A DNA stretch of 64,000 nt from UBA7672 sp963738625 (GTDB taxonomy: Bacteria; Pseudomonadota; Alphaproteobacteria; Caulobacterales; Hyphomonadaceae): NCBI GenBank assembly GCA_963738625.1, contig CAVTXH010000020.1, positions 1 to 64,000 of the forward strand, in the 5' to 3' direction. The notes under the pieces are model-generated. The model ran no database searches and had not been told where the DNA came from. It worked only from the letters and a program-made list of their open reading frames with translations. Both the position numbers and the translations under genes were made by a program. This document shows, in pieces, positions 35,100 through 44,029 of the stretch (position 1 is its first letter; every line of letters starts with the position of its first letter).

Positions 35100-35842
35100 C
35101 CCTGCGAATCATCAAGGCGCCCAGTCCCAACTTCAACGAGCGGCTCCATCCGCTCGACATGCTGGTGCTGCACTATACCGGAATGGAGAGCGGCCCGGCG
35201 GCGCTCGCGCGCCTGCAGGACACGAACGAGCCCCGCGTCTCCGCCCATTACATGGTTGAGGAGGACGGTCGCGTTTTCGCCCTGGTGCCGGAAGACAAGC
35301 GCGCCTGGCAGACGGGGCGCAGCTGCTGGCGCGGAGACGAAGACCTCAACTCCCGCTCCATCGGCATCGAGATCGTGAACCCCGGTCACGAATGGGGCTA
35401 CCGCCCGTTTCCCGATGCGCAGATCGCCGCGGTGATCGAACTTTGCCAGGGCATCCTGTCGCGCTGGCCGATTCCGCAGAATCGCATCGTCGCCCACTCC
35501 GACATCGCGCCCGATCGCAAGGAAGACCCTGGCGAGCTCTTCCCGTGGAAGCGCCTGTCCGAAGCCGGCATCGGCTTCTGGCCGAAAAAGGCGCGCCCGG
35601 AACCATGGATGATGCATGGCGCATCGCCCGGTGATGCGGGTCTGACAGTTGAGAACTTCCAACGCGATCTCGCCGCCATCGGCTACAGGATCGACGTCAC
35701 CGGAAAATTCGACGAATCGACCGCGGCCGTCACGCGCGCTTTCCAGCGCCGCTGGCGTCAGAACGCGATCACGGGGGAGGGTGACGCAGAGACCATAGCC
35801 CTGGCCAACGCTGTCGCCGCCAAATCGCAGACGACGCCGTAA
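35096..35842 (+). CDS. N-acetylmuramoyl-L-alanine amidase, AmpD-like, with peptidoglycan-binding domain
   Basis: This 248-residue enzyme has an Amidase_2 fold with zinc ligands H26 (LVLHYTG), H134 (RIVAHSDIAP) and D144 (RKEDPG), and the conserved glutamate in SIGIEIVNPG. A C-terminal peptidoglycan-binding repeat spans about 180-235 (LTVENFQRDLAAIGYRIDVTGKFDESTAAVTRAFQRRW). It would cleave the lactyl-peptide bond of muropeptides. No signal peptide is present, suggesting cytoplasmic anhydro-muropeptide recycling as in AmpD. It is translationally coupled to the EamA carrier, which could transport a related compound. Confidence 0.9.
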   Translation: MTLRIIKAPSPNFNERLHPLDMLVLHYTGMESGPAALARLQDTNEPRVSAHYMVEEDGRVFALVPEDKRAWQTGRSCWRGDEDLNSRSIGIEIVNPGHEWGYRPFPDAQIAAVIELCQGILSRWPIPQNRIVAHSDIAPDRKEDPGELFPWKRLSEAGIGFWPKKARPEPWMMHGASPGDAGLTVENFQRDLAAIGYRIDVTGKFDESTAAVTRAFQRRWRQNAITGEGDAETIALANAVAAKSQTTP

Positions 35843-35923
35843 GACGGTCCTGCGACAGAAATGCTAATCCCGCGTTTACCATTACCGCTCCACCCTCGCG
35901 GGGAAGGTTGAGCGGAGTTGGCC

Positions 35924-36379
35924 ATGGCGCCGTCCGGTTCGTCGCCTCTCTATCGTCTAGTCTATACCAGCTCCGCTGTCGGAGTTCTGCGGGCCGACGA
36001 ACTCGACCGCATCCTTCTCCGTGCAAAAGCATCGAACGCAGCGGCCGGCATCACCGGCCTTCTTCTTTTCCACGAAGGCTCATACCTTCAGGCGATCGAA
36101 GGATCGCCCGCCGGCGTGCTCAGCCTGATGGAGCGCATCCGGCGCGATCGCCGCCACACCGGTCTCACCCCGCTCGAATCGCATTCCTGCGAGGCGCGCG
36201 CCTTTCCCGGCTCGCCGATGGCCTATGTCGCTCCGCGTAACTTCACGGCCGCCCAGCGCAGCGAGTTCAGCGATTTCCTTGCCGTCGCCCGCAACCGGAG
36301 CGCGCTGAGCGACACGCAATCGCTGACCGGCCATCTCTGGTCTTTCCTCTCGTCCTTCCAGGAAATCGAAGCAGCCTGA
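35924..36379 (+). CDS. BLUF-domain blue-light photoreceptor
   Basis: This 151-residue single-domain BLUF protein binds FAD and senses blue light. The flavin-contact residues Y14 (RLVYTSSA), N38 (KASNAAAGITG) and Q56 (YLQAIEG) have exactly the AppA spacing (Y21, N45, Q63). M99 matches AppA Met106, but the AppA Trp104 position is Ser97 (FPGSPM). The ~40-residue C-terminal tail is helical and may contact an output protein. ATG 35924 is preferred over TTG 35918 because GGAG lies 8 nt upstream. No EAL, GGDEF or obvious partner gene is adjacent. Confidence 0.88.
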   Translation: MAPSGSSPLYRLVYTSSAVGVLRADELDRILLRAKASNAAAGITGLLLFHEGSYLQAIEGSPAGVLSLMERIRRDRRHTGLTPLESHSCEARAFPGSPMAYVAPRNFTAAQRSEFSDFLAVARNRSALSDTQSLTGHLWSFLSSFQEIEAA

Positions 36380-36424
36380 CCGCTGGCCTGCAGGTCACCG
36401 CCGGATCAGTCTGACGGGGAAAGC

Positions 36425-36739
36425 CTACTCAGCCTTCACTTCGGGGAGGTCGCCCGCAGCCGGCAAGCCCTTTTTGGTGAGGAACACCGCGATGTCGCGC
36501 TTGTCCTGGTCTGAAAGACCGGACGCCATCGCGGCCATCGTGCCGTTGGTCAGCTTGTCGACCACAGCGACCGGCTCCAGTGTCGCCAGCTTCTCCTGCA
36601 AGGGCGCGCCGCCCATGCCCGAACCGTGGCACATCTTGCAGCGGGCTTCGTAAATACCCTGACCTTCTGTCGGCCCGGCGAACGCCGCCGGCGCGGCGAC
36701 CAGTCCGAGACCAAGCACGAGAACAGACGTCAGTTTCAT
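36425..36739 (-). CDS. Class I cytochrome c, periplasmic
   Basis: This 104-residue protein has a signal peptide (MKLTSVLVLGLGLVAAPAAFA) and a single haem c attachment site CKMCH at 34-38. The distal methionine is probably in TMAAMASGLSDQDKRDIAVFL, the typical C-terminal helix of small cytochromes c. It would carry electrons in the periplasm. The ATG at 36739 has GGAGG nearby upstream. The gene stands alone between the convergent BLUF gene and the divergent rnpB. Confidence 0.9.
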   Translation of the reverse strand: MKLTSVLVLGLGLVAAPAAFAGPTEGQGIYEARCKMCHGSGMGGAPLQEKLATLEPVAVVDKLTNGTMAAMASGLSDQDKRDIAVFLTKKGLPAAGDLPEVKAE

Positions 36740-36901
36740 ACGAACCCTCCAGGTAACGCGATGGGCAGCTTTTACTGGCCCGAAGCTGAACAGGCCATAA
36801 CCAAGCGCAGTTTCTTGCCTCATCGCGGCCTTGCGAGCCCAGAAACGGGTTGAATCGCTCAATCCGTCGCAGGGCCCCTGAAGATGTGCTATCATGAGCT
36901 T

Positions 36902-37316
<415 letters not shown>

Positions 37317-37486
37317 TTTATCCTTTCCTGTGAACAGCTCCGGCCTGCGCGCTCCACAGCGCGAAGGCCCATGATTCAAGGTTGAATCGAAGACAAGCCC
37401 GCAGGCCGCAAATCAGTTATCCACATGGGCGGGAAAGTCGCTCACCAACCTACTCGATTTGTTCTGCGCCATCGGCCTTCCAATGG

Positions 37487-37502
37487 TTAATGCGTCCCTA
37501 AC
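37487..37502 (+). promoter_or_regulatory. Candidate CtrA box upstream of mraZ
   Basis: TTAA (37487-37490), seven bases, then CTAAC (37498-37502) matches the CtrA full-site consensus TTAA-N7-TTAAC except for one base. It is directly next to the MraZ boxes and 125 bp before mraZ. CtrA control of division genes is established in Caulobacter; its action here is inference. Confidence 0.4.
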
Positions 37503-37503
37503 G

Positions 37504-37538
37504 TTCCATTGTTTCCCATAGTCTCCCATGCTATCCCC
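37504..37538 (-). promoter_or_regulatory. MraZ operator: four 10-bp-phased repeats
   Basis: On the plus strand TTCCA (37504), TCCCA (37514), TCCCA (37524) and TCCCC (37534) recur at exactly 10-bp intervals; on the minus strand these read as TGGGA-type boxes. MraZ is known to bind direct TGGGN repeats of this phase at its own promoter. The cluster lies 89-123 bp upstream of the mraZ start, consistent with autoregulation of the dcw operon. Confidence 0.75.
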
Positions 37539-37626
37539 GAACTTCCGCGGTAGGGGCATCGCGGTGGGCTTTTAAGTGGGTGCGCAGCTTCGGTCGGGGC
37601 CAGCGCTTAGCGGGCAAATCGGGACA

Positions 37627-38094
37627 ATGTTTCTCTCCTCCTACGAGAGCAGTGTGGACGTTAAGAAGCGGGTTTCGATCCCCGCGCCTTTCCGCAAATC
37701 GCTTGGCGGGGAGGACAGCGTTTTCCTATGGCCGTCGCTCGACAAGCCATGTCTTGAGGGAGGCGGAATGAAACTGGTCGGCCGTTTCCAGCGCGCCATA
37801 TCCCGCCTGAAGCCGCTGGATCCGCGCCGCAATGCGCTTGAGACCTCGATCTTTGGCCAGGGCCGTTTTGCGAAGTTCGATGAGGGTGGACGTATCGTGC
37901 TGGAGGCCGATCAGCTGAGCTACGCCGGTATCGCCGACAAGGCCCGCTTCGTGGGCCTAGGCGACCGATTCCAGATCTGGGCGCCCGCTGCGCACGAGCC
38001 GCGCCTCGCCGAGCTGCGCAAGCTGGCGCTGGAAAGCGCCAACCTTCTCGAAGCCGTCGATGACGCCGACGAAATGCAGGTGGCGGCCGAATGA
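37627..38094 (+). CDS. mraZ: Transcriptional regulator MraZ
   Basis: This 155-residue AbrB-fold DNA-binding protein is the first gene of the division and cell-wall cluster. It contains two MraZ repeats: FLSSYESSVDVKKRVSIPAPFRKSL (about 2-26) and GRFAKFDEGGRIVLEADQLSYAGI, the latter followed by VGLGDRFQIWAP. It binds repeated TGGG boxes and represses its own operon; four such boxes lie upstream. ATG 37627 was chosen because the family begins MFLSSYE. Its stop overlaps rsmH by 4 nt. Confidence 0.94.
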   Translation: MFLSSYESSVDVKKRVSIPAPFRKSLGGEDSVFLWPSLDKPCLEGGGMKLVGRFQRAISRLKPLDPRRNALETSIFGQGRFAKFDEGGRIVLEADQLSYAGIADKARFVGLGDRFQIWAPAAHEPRLAELRKLALESANLLEAVDDADEMQVAAE

Positions 38095-39101
38095 CGCCAG
38101 CCCCGGCCGCTCATATCCCCGTCCTGGTAGAAAAAGTGATCGAGGCGCTCGCCCCAGTCGACGGGGCCGTGATGGTCGATGCAACCTATGGCGGCGGCGG
38201 CTATGCCCGCGCTGTGCTTGCGGTCGCCAACTGTACGGTGCTCGCCGTCGACCGCGATCCTGACGCGATGGAGCGCGCCTGGGCGCACGCAGGGAAGGAT
38301 CCGCGCCTCGTTCCGGCTTCTGGCCGTTTCGGTGAACTCGAATCCATCGTCCACGCATCCGGTTACGAGAAGGTCGATGGGGTGATGTTCGACCTCGGCG
38401 TCTCTTCCTTCCAGATCGACGAGGCCGACCGCGGCTTTTCCTTCATGCGCGAAGGTCCCCTGGACATGCGGATGGAAAAGCGCGGGCCCAGCGCCGCCGA
38501 GGCCGTCAACCGTCTGACCGAAGGCGAACTGGCGGACATCTTCCATTTCCTCGGCGAGGAGCCGCAGGCCCGCCGCGTTGCCCGCGGCATCGTCCACCGC
38601 CGCCGCTCTCAGCCGTTCGAGACGACGCTGGACCTCGCCGCCACCATCGAAAAATCGCTCGGCGGCAGGCGCGGCAAGCCGACCCATCCGGCGACCCGCT
38701 CCTTCCAGGCCCTACGCATGTGGGTGAATGACGAGACCGGCGAGCTGGTGAAGGCGCTTTCTTCTGCAGAACGTGTGCTGAAACCCGGCGGACGGCTGGT
38801 CGTCGTAACCTTCCATTCAATCGAAGATCGCATCGTCAAAATGTTCCTGCGCGACCGTTCGGGTCACGCGCCCGGAGCGTCTCGACACCTGCCTGGCCAG
38901 CCGAAAGGCGCCGCCCCCTCATTCGAGGTGTTGCAGCGCAAGCCGATCGAGCCGAACGAGGCGGAAACCGAGGCTAACCCGCGATCGCGGTCGGCGCGTC
39001 TGCGCTGGGCGCTGCGGACCGAGGCGGCCGCGTGGCCGGAGAAGGCAGGCGAGGACATGCCGCGTCTGCCGGGGCTGAAACAGCTCGAAGGAGTTGCGTG
39101 A
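38091..39101 (+). CDS. rsmH: 16S rRNA (cytosine-1402-N4) methyltransferase
   Basis: This 336-residue SAM-dependent enzyme methylates C1402 in the ribosomal P site. Landmarks are HIPVLVEKVIEAL at the N-terminus, the SAM motif MVDATYGGGGYARAVL, MFDLGVSSFQIDEADRGFSF, DMRM, and the C-terminal HSIEDRIVKMFLRD. A helical insertion (residues ~105-210) is typical. ATGA overlaps with mraZ and with ftsL indicate coupling. Length is normal. Confidence 0.96.
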   Translation: MTPAPAAHIPVLVEKVIEALAPVDGAVMVDATYGGGGYARAVLAVANCTVLAVDRDPDAMERAWAHAGKDPRLVPASGRFGELESIVHASGYEKVDGVMFDLGVSSFQIDEADRGFSFMREGPLDMRMEKRGPSAAEAVNRLTEGELADIFHFLGEEPQARRVARGIVHRRRSQPFETTLDLAATIEKSLGGRRGKPTHPATRSFQALRMWVNDETGELVKALSSAERVLKPGGRLVVVTFHSIEDRIVKMFLRDRSGHAPGASRHLPGQPKGAAPSFEVLQRKPIEPNEAETEANPRSRSARLRWALRTEAAAWPEKAGEDMPRLPGLKQLEGVA

Positions 39102-39490
39102 TGAAACGTCTTCTGATCGTCGGAGGCCTCGTCCTCGCCGTCCTCGCCGTCGCCGTCTATCGCGCCAAGCTCGGCGCCGAGGAAACGGAAGCCAAGATCA
39201 ACGATCTACAGGCGGAAACCCGCAAGGTGACCGAGGAGATCGCGGTAATGAAGGCGGAGGAGGCCTATCTCTCCCGGCCTGAACGCATCGGCCCGATCGC
39301 GCGCGAGCAGCTCGGCCTGCAGCCGGCGCGGCCCGAGCAGTACACCGCCGCCGAGGCGCTCTCCGGCCGTCTCGGCCAGGAGCGCCTGACCCTGCCGGAC
39401 GCGCCGCCCAAAGCCGCGGCGCCGAAGCCGGACAACAAGCGCGTGCCCAAGCCGGTAGAGCCGCCTATCGTGGAGACCCCCGCGCAATGA
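39101..39490 (+). CDS. ftsL: Cell division protein FtsL
   Basis: This 129-residue bitopic membrane protein has a short cytoplasmic start, one transmembrane helix (LLIVGGLVLAVLAVAVY, about 4-20), then a periplasmic coiled coil (EETEAKINDLQAETRKVTEEIAVMKAEEAYL) and a Pro/Ala-rich tail. It scaffolds the FtsQLB/FtsWI division complex. Sequence conservation is low in this family, so position between rsmH and ftsI is part of the evidence. The ATG shares a base with the rsmH stop. Confidence 0.85.
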   Translation: MKRLLIVGGLVLAVLAVAVYRAKLGAEETEAKINDLQAETRKVTEEIAVMKAEEAYLSRPERIGPIAREQLGLQPARPEQYTAAEALSGRLGQERLTLPDAPPKAAAPKPDNKRVPKPVEPPIVETPAQ

Positions 39491-41154
39491 TTCAGGGACG
39501 GCCATACGAAGACAGGTGGGGGCCACGGCGCGCGCGCATCATTGCGGGCGTGCTGGCCCTGCTGTTCGTCGTGGTCGTCGGACGCTCGGGCTATGTCGCC
39601 CTCAACCATCCGGCGGAGGCCGCCGAGCGCAGCATCGCCCAGCAGGTCCGCCGCGCCGACATCGTCGACCGCAGGGGCGATCTCCTGGCGACGTCGCTGT
39701 CGGCCTGGTCGCTCGCCGCCGACCCGCGCGCGATCTGGGACGCCAAGGAAGTCGCCACCGCGCTAAAGACCGTGCTGCCCGAGATCAACGTCAAGGACCT
39801 GACCAAGCGCCTGTCCGACCGCGAGCGTCATTTCGTCTGGATCCTGCGCGGCCTTTCCCCGCGCCAGAAACAGGCGGTGTTCGAACTCGGCCTCGAAGGT
39901 CTCCGCTTCGAGGAAGAATCCCGCCGCGTCTATCCGCGCGGCAAGCTGGCCGGGCATTTCATCGGCTTCACCAACGTTGACGGCAAGGGCGTCGAAGGCG
40001 CGGAAGCGGCATTCGACGAGCGCCTGGCGCGCGGCGGCGAGCCGGTGAAGCTGACCATCGATGCGGGCGTGCAGTTCAGCCTCGAGGATGAACTCGAACG
40101 CGCCTATGCCGATTTCGACATGAAGGGCGGGGCAGGCGTCGTGCTCGACGCCTCGACCGGCGCGATCCGGGCCATCGCCTCCTGGCCGGCGATCGATCCC
40201 AACCGCCCCGGCGACCGCACCGACTTCGCCAAGCCCAACCGCGCGATCAGTTCGCTCTACGAGCTGGGCTCGATCTACAAGCCCCTGACCGTCGCCGCGG
40301 CGCTCGAAGCCGGCGCGCTGCGCCCGCGCGACACGTTCAACGTCTCGACGCCGCTGAAGATCGGCGCCGCGACCGTGCGCGATCCGCATCCGCTAGAGCA
40401 CCCACAAGCGGTGACCGCTACCGACATCCTCGCCTTCTCCTCGAACATCGGCGCAGTCGAGATCGCGCGCCAGCTCGGCACGGCGAAGCAGAAGGATTTC
40501 CTCGCGAGCGTGGGGCTGCTCTCACGCCTCGCCTATGACGGGCCGCAATCGGCGGCCCCGCTGACGCCTTCGGAATGGGATGCGCTCACCTCGGCGACCG
40601 TCAGCTATGGCCACGGCCTTGCGGTGACGCCGCTGGCGTTCGCGATGACCTACGCCCCGTTCGCCAATGGCGGGCAGTATCTCTCGCCCGTCTTCCTCGA
40701 ACCGATCCAGCCGACCAAGCTGGAGAAGCACCGCGTGATATCCGAGGAGACCGCGCGCTCGGTGATGGCGATGATGCGCGACACGGTCGTGCGCGGCTCC
40801 GGCCAGAACGCCAACGCGCCGGGCTATGAAGTCGCCGGCAAGACGGGCACCGCAGAAAAACCCGGGCCGGACGGTTACGATCCGGACAGGAACATCACGT
40901 CGTTCGCCGCGGTTTTCCCGGCATCCCGCCCTCAATTCGTCGTGCTTGTCGTTCTCGATGAGGCCCAGCCCAGAACGGGCGACGCGCGCACGGCAGCCTA
41001 CACTGCAGCCTCGATCGCAGGACGCGTCATCGCGCGCGCGGCCCCGCTTCTGGACGTGCAGCCCGTGCTGACCAGCGCGGCGTCGGCTTCGCCGCCCGCC
41101 GCTTCGGCTCAGCCCGTCGCGCTGCGCACGGTGTCGGAGGCGCGGGCGCAATGA
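39487..41154 (+). CDS. ftsI: Septal peptidoglycan transpeptidase FtsI (PBP3)
   Basis: This 555-residue class B penicillin-binding protein has a membrane anchor at about 18-38, a pedestal domain (60-180, RRADIVDRRGDLLATS), and a transpeptidase domain. The active-site motifs are SIYK (262-265, nucleophile S262), SSN (318-320) and KTG (452-454). The residues before the serine are YELG rather than the usual EPG. It crosslinks septal peptidoglycan together with FtsW. It overlaps ftsL and murE by 4 nt each. The Ala/Ser-rich tail after 525 is variable. Confidence 0.95.
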   Translation: MIQGRPYEDRWGPRRARIIAGVLALLFVVVVGRSGYVALNHPAEAAERSIAQQVRRADIVDRRGDLLATSLSAWSLAADPRAIWDAKEVATALKTVLPEINVKDLTKRLSDRERHFVWILRGLSPRQKQAVFELGLEGLRFEEESRRVYPRGKLAGHFIGFTNVDGKGVEGAEAAFDERLARGGEPVKLTIDAGVQFSLEDELERAYADFDMKGGAGVVLDASTGAIRAIASWPAIDPNRPGDRTDFAKPNRAISSLYELGSIYKPLTVAAALEAGALRPRDTFNVSTPLKIGAATVRDPHPLEHPQAVTATDILAFSSNIGAVEIARQLGTAKQKDFLASVGLLSRLAYDGPQSAAPLTPSEWDALTSATVSYGHGLAVTPLAFAMTYAPFANGGQYLSPVFLEPIQPTKLEKHRVISEETARSVMAMMRDTVVRGSGQNANAPGYEVAGKTGTAEKPGPDGYDPDRNITSFAAVFPASRPQFVVLVVLDEAQPRTGDARTAAYTAASIAGRVIARAAPLLDVQPVLTSAASASPPAASAQPVALRTVSEARAQ

Positions 41155-42611
41155 AACTCGACAGGCTCATCGCGGGCGCGCCCGCCACACAGATCCCCTC
41201 GATAGAAATAACTGGCATCACGGCGGACAGCCGCAAGGTGAAGCCGGGCTATCTGTTCGCCGCTCTGCAGGGCGTGGCGAAGGACGGCCGCGAATATATC
41301 GACGGCGCGATCAAGGCTGGCGCGGCGGCGATCCTCACCGATGAACGCCCCGGCGCGTGGAGCGTGCCGGCCGTGCGCGCCGCCGACCCGCGCCTCGCGC
41401 TGGCCAGGGCCGCCGCTGCTTTCTTCCCGAGCCAGCCTGCGATCGTCGCAGCCGTTACCGGCACCAACGGCAAGAGTTCAACGGTCGATTTCCTGCGCCA
41501 GATCTGGTCGAACATGGGCCGCAAGTCGGCGTCGATGGGAACGCTGGGCGCCATCGGGCCTTCGGGCGTGATCGATCTCGGGCATACGACGCCCGATCCG
41601 GTGGCGATCCACGAGACGCTCGATCGGCTGGCGAAGGAAGGTGTGACGCACGCAGCGATGGAGGCGTCCAGCCACGGCCTCGCACAGCACCGACTCGACG
41701 GCGTCAAGCTGGCGGCGGGCGCGTTCACCAACCTGACGCAGGACCATCTCGACTATCACAGCGATTTCGACGATTACCGCCGCGCCAAGATGCGGCTGTT
41801 CGCCGAGCTGCTGCCGAAGGGGGCGCCGGCCGTGATCAACGCCGACAGCCCGGAGCGGGAGGCGTTCGAGGCCGCGGCGAAGGCGGCGGAGCTTAAGCTG
41901 TTCACCGTCGGCTGGCGCGGGCGCGACCTGCGCATCGGCGAGGCTCTGCCGCGCGGGACGGGACAGGACCTGGTGATCCAGTGGGGCGATGAGCCGGGCA
42001 ATGAGCGCAAGGTTCACCTCCCGCTGATCGGCGAGTTCCAGGCGCTGAATGCGCTGTGCGCGGCGGGCATCGCCATGTCGCTGGGCGATGACGTGGGCAA
42101 GGTTCTCGACGGGCTTGAGGTTCTCAAGGGCGTGCATGGCCGGCTGGAGCTGGTCGGGCAGACGGCGGCGAAGTCGCCGGTTTTCGTCGACTATGCGCAT
42201 ACGCCGGACGGTTTGAATGTTCTGCTGCGCGCCGCGCGGCCGCACGTGCGCGGCAAGTTGATCGTGGTGTTCGGCTGCGGCGGCGATCGCGACGCCACCA
42301 AGCGCCCGATCATGGGCGATGTGGCGCGGCGGCTGGCGGACGAGGTGATCGTCACGGACGACAATCCGCGCTCAGAGGATCCTGCGAAAATCCGTGCGGC
42401 AATACGCAAGGGCGTTCCCGACGCCAGCGAGATCGGCGACCGGGCGTCGGCCATCCTCGAAGGCGTGCGCCGCCTCAAGGCGGGCGATGCGCTGGTGATC
42501 GCAGGCAAGGGCCATGAGACCGGGCAGATCGTGAAGGGCGTGACCATTCCGTTTTCCGATTTCGACGTCGCGCGGTCGGCGCTGCAGCAAACCGGGGGGC
42601 AGAATGCCTGA
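41151..42611 (+). CDS. murE: UDP-MurNAc-Ala-Glu:meso-diaminopimelate ligase
   Basis: This 486-residue ATP-dependent ligase adds the third stem-peptide residue. The ATP loop is VTGTNGKSSTV, MEASSHGL and the YAHTPDGL block are present, and the DNPR motif at 404-407 (DDNPRSEDP) is the meso-DAP specificity signature, so this organism has DAP-type peptidoglycan. The ATG overlaps ftsI by 4 nt and the gene overlaps murF by 8 nt. Confidence 0.96.
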   Translation: MKLDRLIAGAPATQIPSIEITGITADSRKVKPGYLFAALQGVAKDGREYIDGAIKAGAAAILTDERPGAWSVPAVRAADPRLALARAAAAFFPSQPAIVAAVTGTNGKSSTVDFLRQIWSNMGRKSASMGTLGAIGPSGVIDLGHTTPDPVAIHETLDRLAKEGVTHAAMEASSHGLAQHRLDGVKLAAGAFTNLTQDHLDYHSDFDDYRRAKMRLFAELLPKGAPAVINADSPEREAFEAAAKAAELKLFTVGWRGRDLRIGEALPRGTGQDLVIQWGDEPGNERKVHLPLIGEFQALNALCAAGIAMSLGDDVGKVLDGLEVLKGVHGRLELVGQTAAKSPVFVDYAHTPDGLNVLLRAARPHVRGKLIVVFGCGGDRDATKRPIMGDVARRLADEVIVTDDNPRSEDPAKIRAAIRKGVPDASEIGDRASAILEGVRRLKAGDALVIAGKGHETGQIVKGVTIPFSDFDVARSALQQTGGQNA

Positions 42612-44028
42612 CGCACTCTGGACATCCGAAGAGGCCGCAAAGGCGAGCGGCGGCAAGGCGCAGGGGACCTGGGCGGTCAACGGCGTCTCGATCGACACGC
42701 GCTCGCTGCAGCCGGGCGACATGTTCGTGGCGCTGAAGGACGCGCGCGACGGGCATGATTTCGTGGCCGATGCGTTCGCTGCAGGCGCCGGGGCCGCGCT
42801 GGTCTCGCGCGATATTCTGGGTGGACAGCCGGGGCTGGTGGTGGATGACGTGCTCGTCGGGCTTCAGAGGTTGGGCCTCGCGGCGCGGGCGCGGACGCAG
42901 GCGACTTGCGCCGCCATCACGGGCTCGGTGGGCAAGACCAGCGTGAAGGAGATGCTGGCGCGGATCTTCCGTGCGGCGGGCAGGGCGCACTGGTCGGACA
43001 AGTCGTTCAACAATCACTGGGGTGTGCCGCTCACTCTTGCCAGGATGCATAAGTCGACCGAGCGCGCGATCTTCGAGATCGGCATGAGCACGCCGGGCGA
43101 GATCGCGCCGCGCTCCAGGATGGTGCGGCCGCACATCTCGATGATCACCCGGATCGCGCCGGCGCACCTGCAGGGCATGGGTTCGGTCGAGGCGATCGCC
43201 GACGAGAAGGCGCAGATCTTCGCGGGGCTCGAGCCCGGCGGCGCGGCGATCCTGCCGGACAAGGACTATTTCTTCGAGCGGCTGAAGCGCCACGCGGCGC
43301 AGCTGCAGCCGAGCGCCGATTTCCTTACCTATGGCGGGGCGCGCGGACCGAAGAGCGCGACGCCGCTGTCCTACCGGACCGACGGCCTCACCTCGCAGAT
43401 CGAGATCGACGTGATGGGCGATGTCGTCACGGTCAGGCTCGATGCGGTGGGCGAGCACTGGGCCGCCAACGCCGCGCTCGCCCTGATTGCCGCAGTCGTT
43501 GCAGGGGTTGCCCCAAGGGCGGCGGCCGATGCGCTCTGCGGCTATGCGCCGCCGGCCGGCCGGGGCGTCGCGGAGGCTCTCAGGCTGCCGGGCGGCGGCG
43601 AAGCAACGCTGGTCGACGACGCCTACAACGCCAATCCGGAATCCATGCGCGCCGCCCTCGAAGGCCTCGCACGCCGCCCCGGCCGCAAGATCGTGGCGCT
43701 CGGCGAGATGCGCGAACTGGGCGATGGCTCCGCAGCGTTGCACGCCGGCCTCGCCACGCCGATCCTCGCCGCGAACGTTTCAGCGGCGGTTCTTTCCGGC
43801 GGCGAGATGAGTCATCTCGCCGCAGAGCTGCGGCGTCGCAACGCGCAAATCCGAGTCGAACATGTCACAGGCCCGGCCGAAGCGTCCGAGATCGTCAAAA
43901 GCTGGTTGCAACCGGGCGACGCGGTCTTGATCAAAGGCTCGAATGCATCCGGCATGGCGCGTGTTGGAGCGGCGCTCAGGGCAATGAGCGAAGGCGTCGC
44001 ACCGTCGCAGAAAGCGTCAGGGGCGTAA
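42604..44028 (+). CDS. murF: UDP-MurNAc-tripeptide:D-Ala-D-Ala ligase
   Basis: This 474-residue Mur ligase adds the D-alanyl-D-alanine dipeptide. Features are GVSIDTRSLQPGDMFVAL near the N-terminus, the ATP loop ITGSVGKTSVKEM, SFNNHWGVPLTLARM, and the late LVDDAYNANPESMRAAL. Length and domain order are standard. The cell needs Ddl to supply the dipeptide, but no ddl gene is in the window. It overlaps murE by 8 nt and ends 1 nt before mraY. Confidence 0.95.
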   Translation: MPDALWTSEEAAKASGGKAQGTWAVNGVSIDTRSLQPGDMFVALKDARDGHDFVADAFAAGAGAALVSRDILGGQPGLVVDDVLVGLQRLGLAARARTQATCAAITGSVGKTSVKEMLARIFRAAGRAHWSDKSFNNHWGVPLTLARMHKSTERAIFEIGMSTPGEIAPRSRMVRPHISMITRIAPAHLQGMGSVEAIADEKAQIFAGLEPGGAAILPDKDYFFERLKRHAAQLQPSADFLTYGGARGPKSATPLSYRTDGLTSQIEIDVMGDVVTVRLDAVGEHWAANAALALIAAVVAGVAPRAAADALCGYAPPAGRGVAEALRLPGGGEATLVDDAYNANPESMRAALEGLARRPGRKIVALGEMRELGDGSAALHAGLATPILAANVSAAVLSGGEMSHLAAELRRRNAQIRVEHVTGPAEASEIVKSWLQPGDAVLIKGSNASGMARVGAALRAMSEGVAPSQKASGA

Positions 44029-44029
44029 G

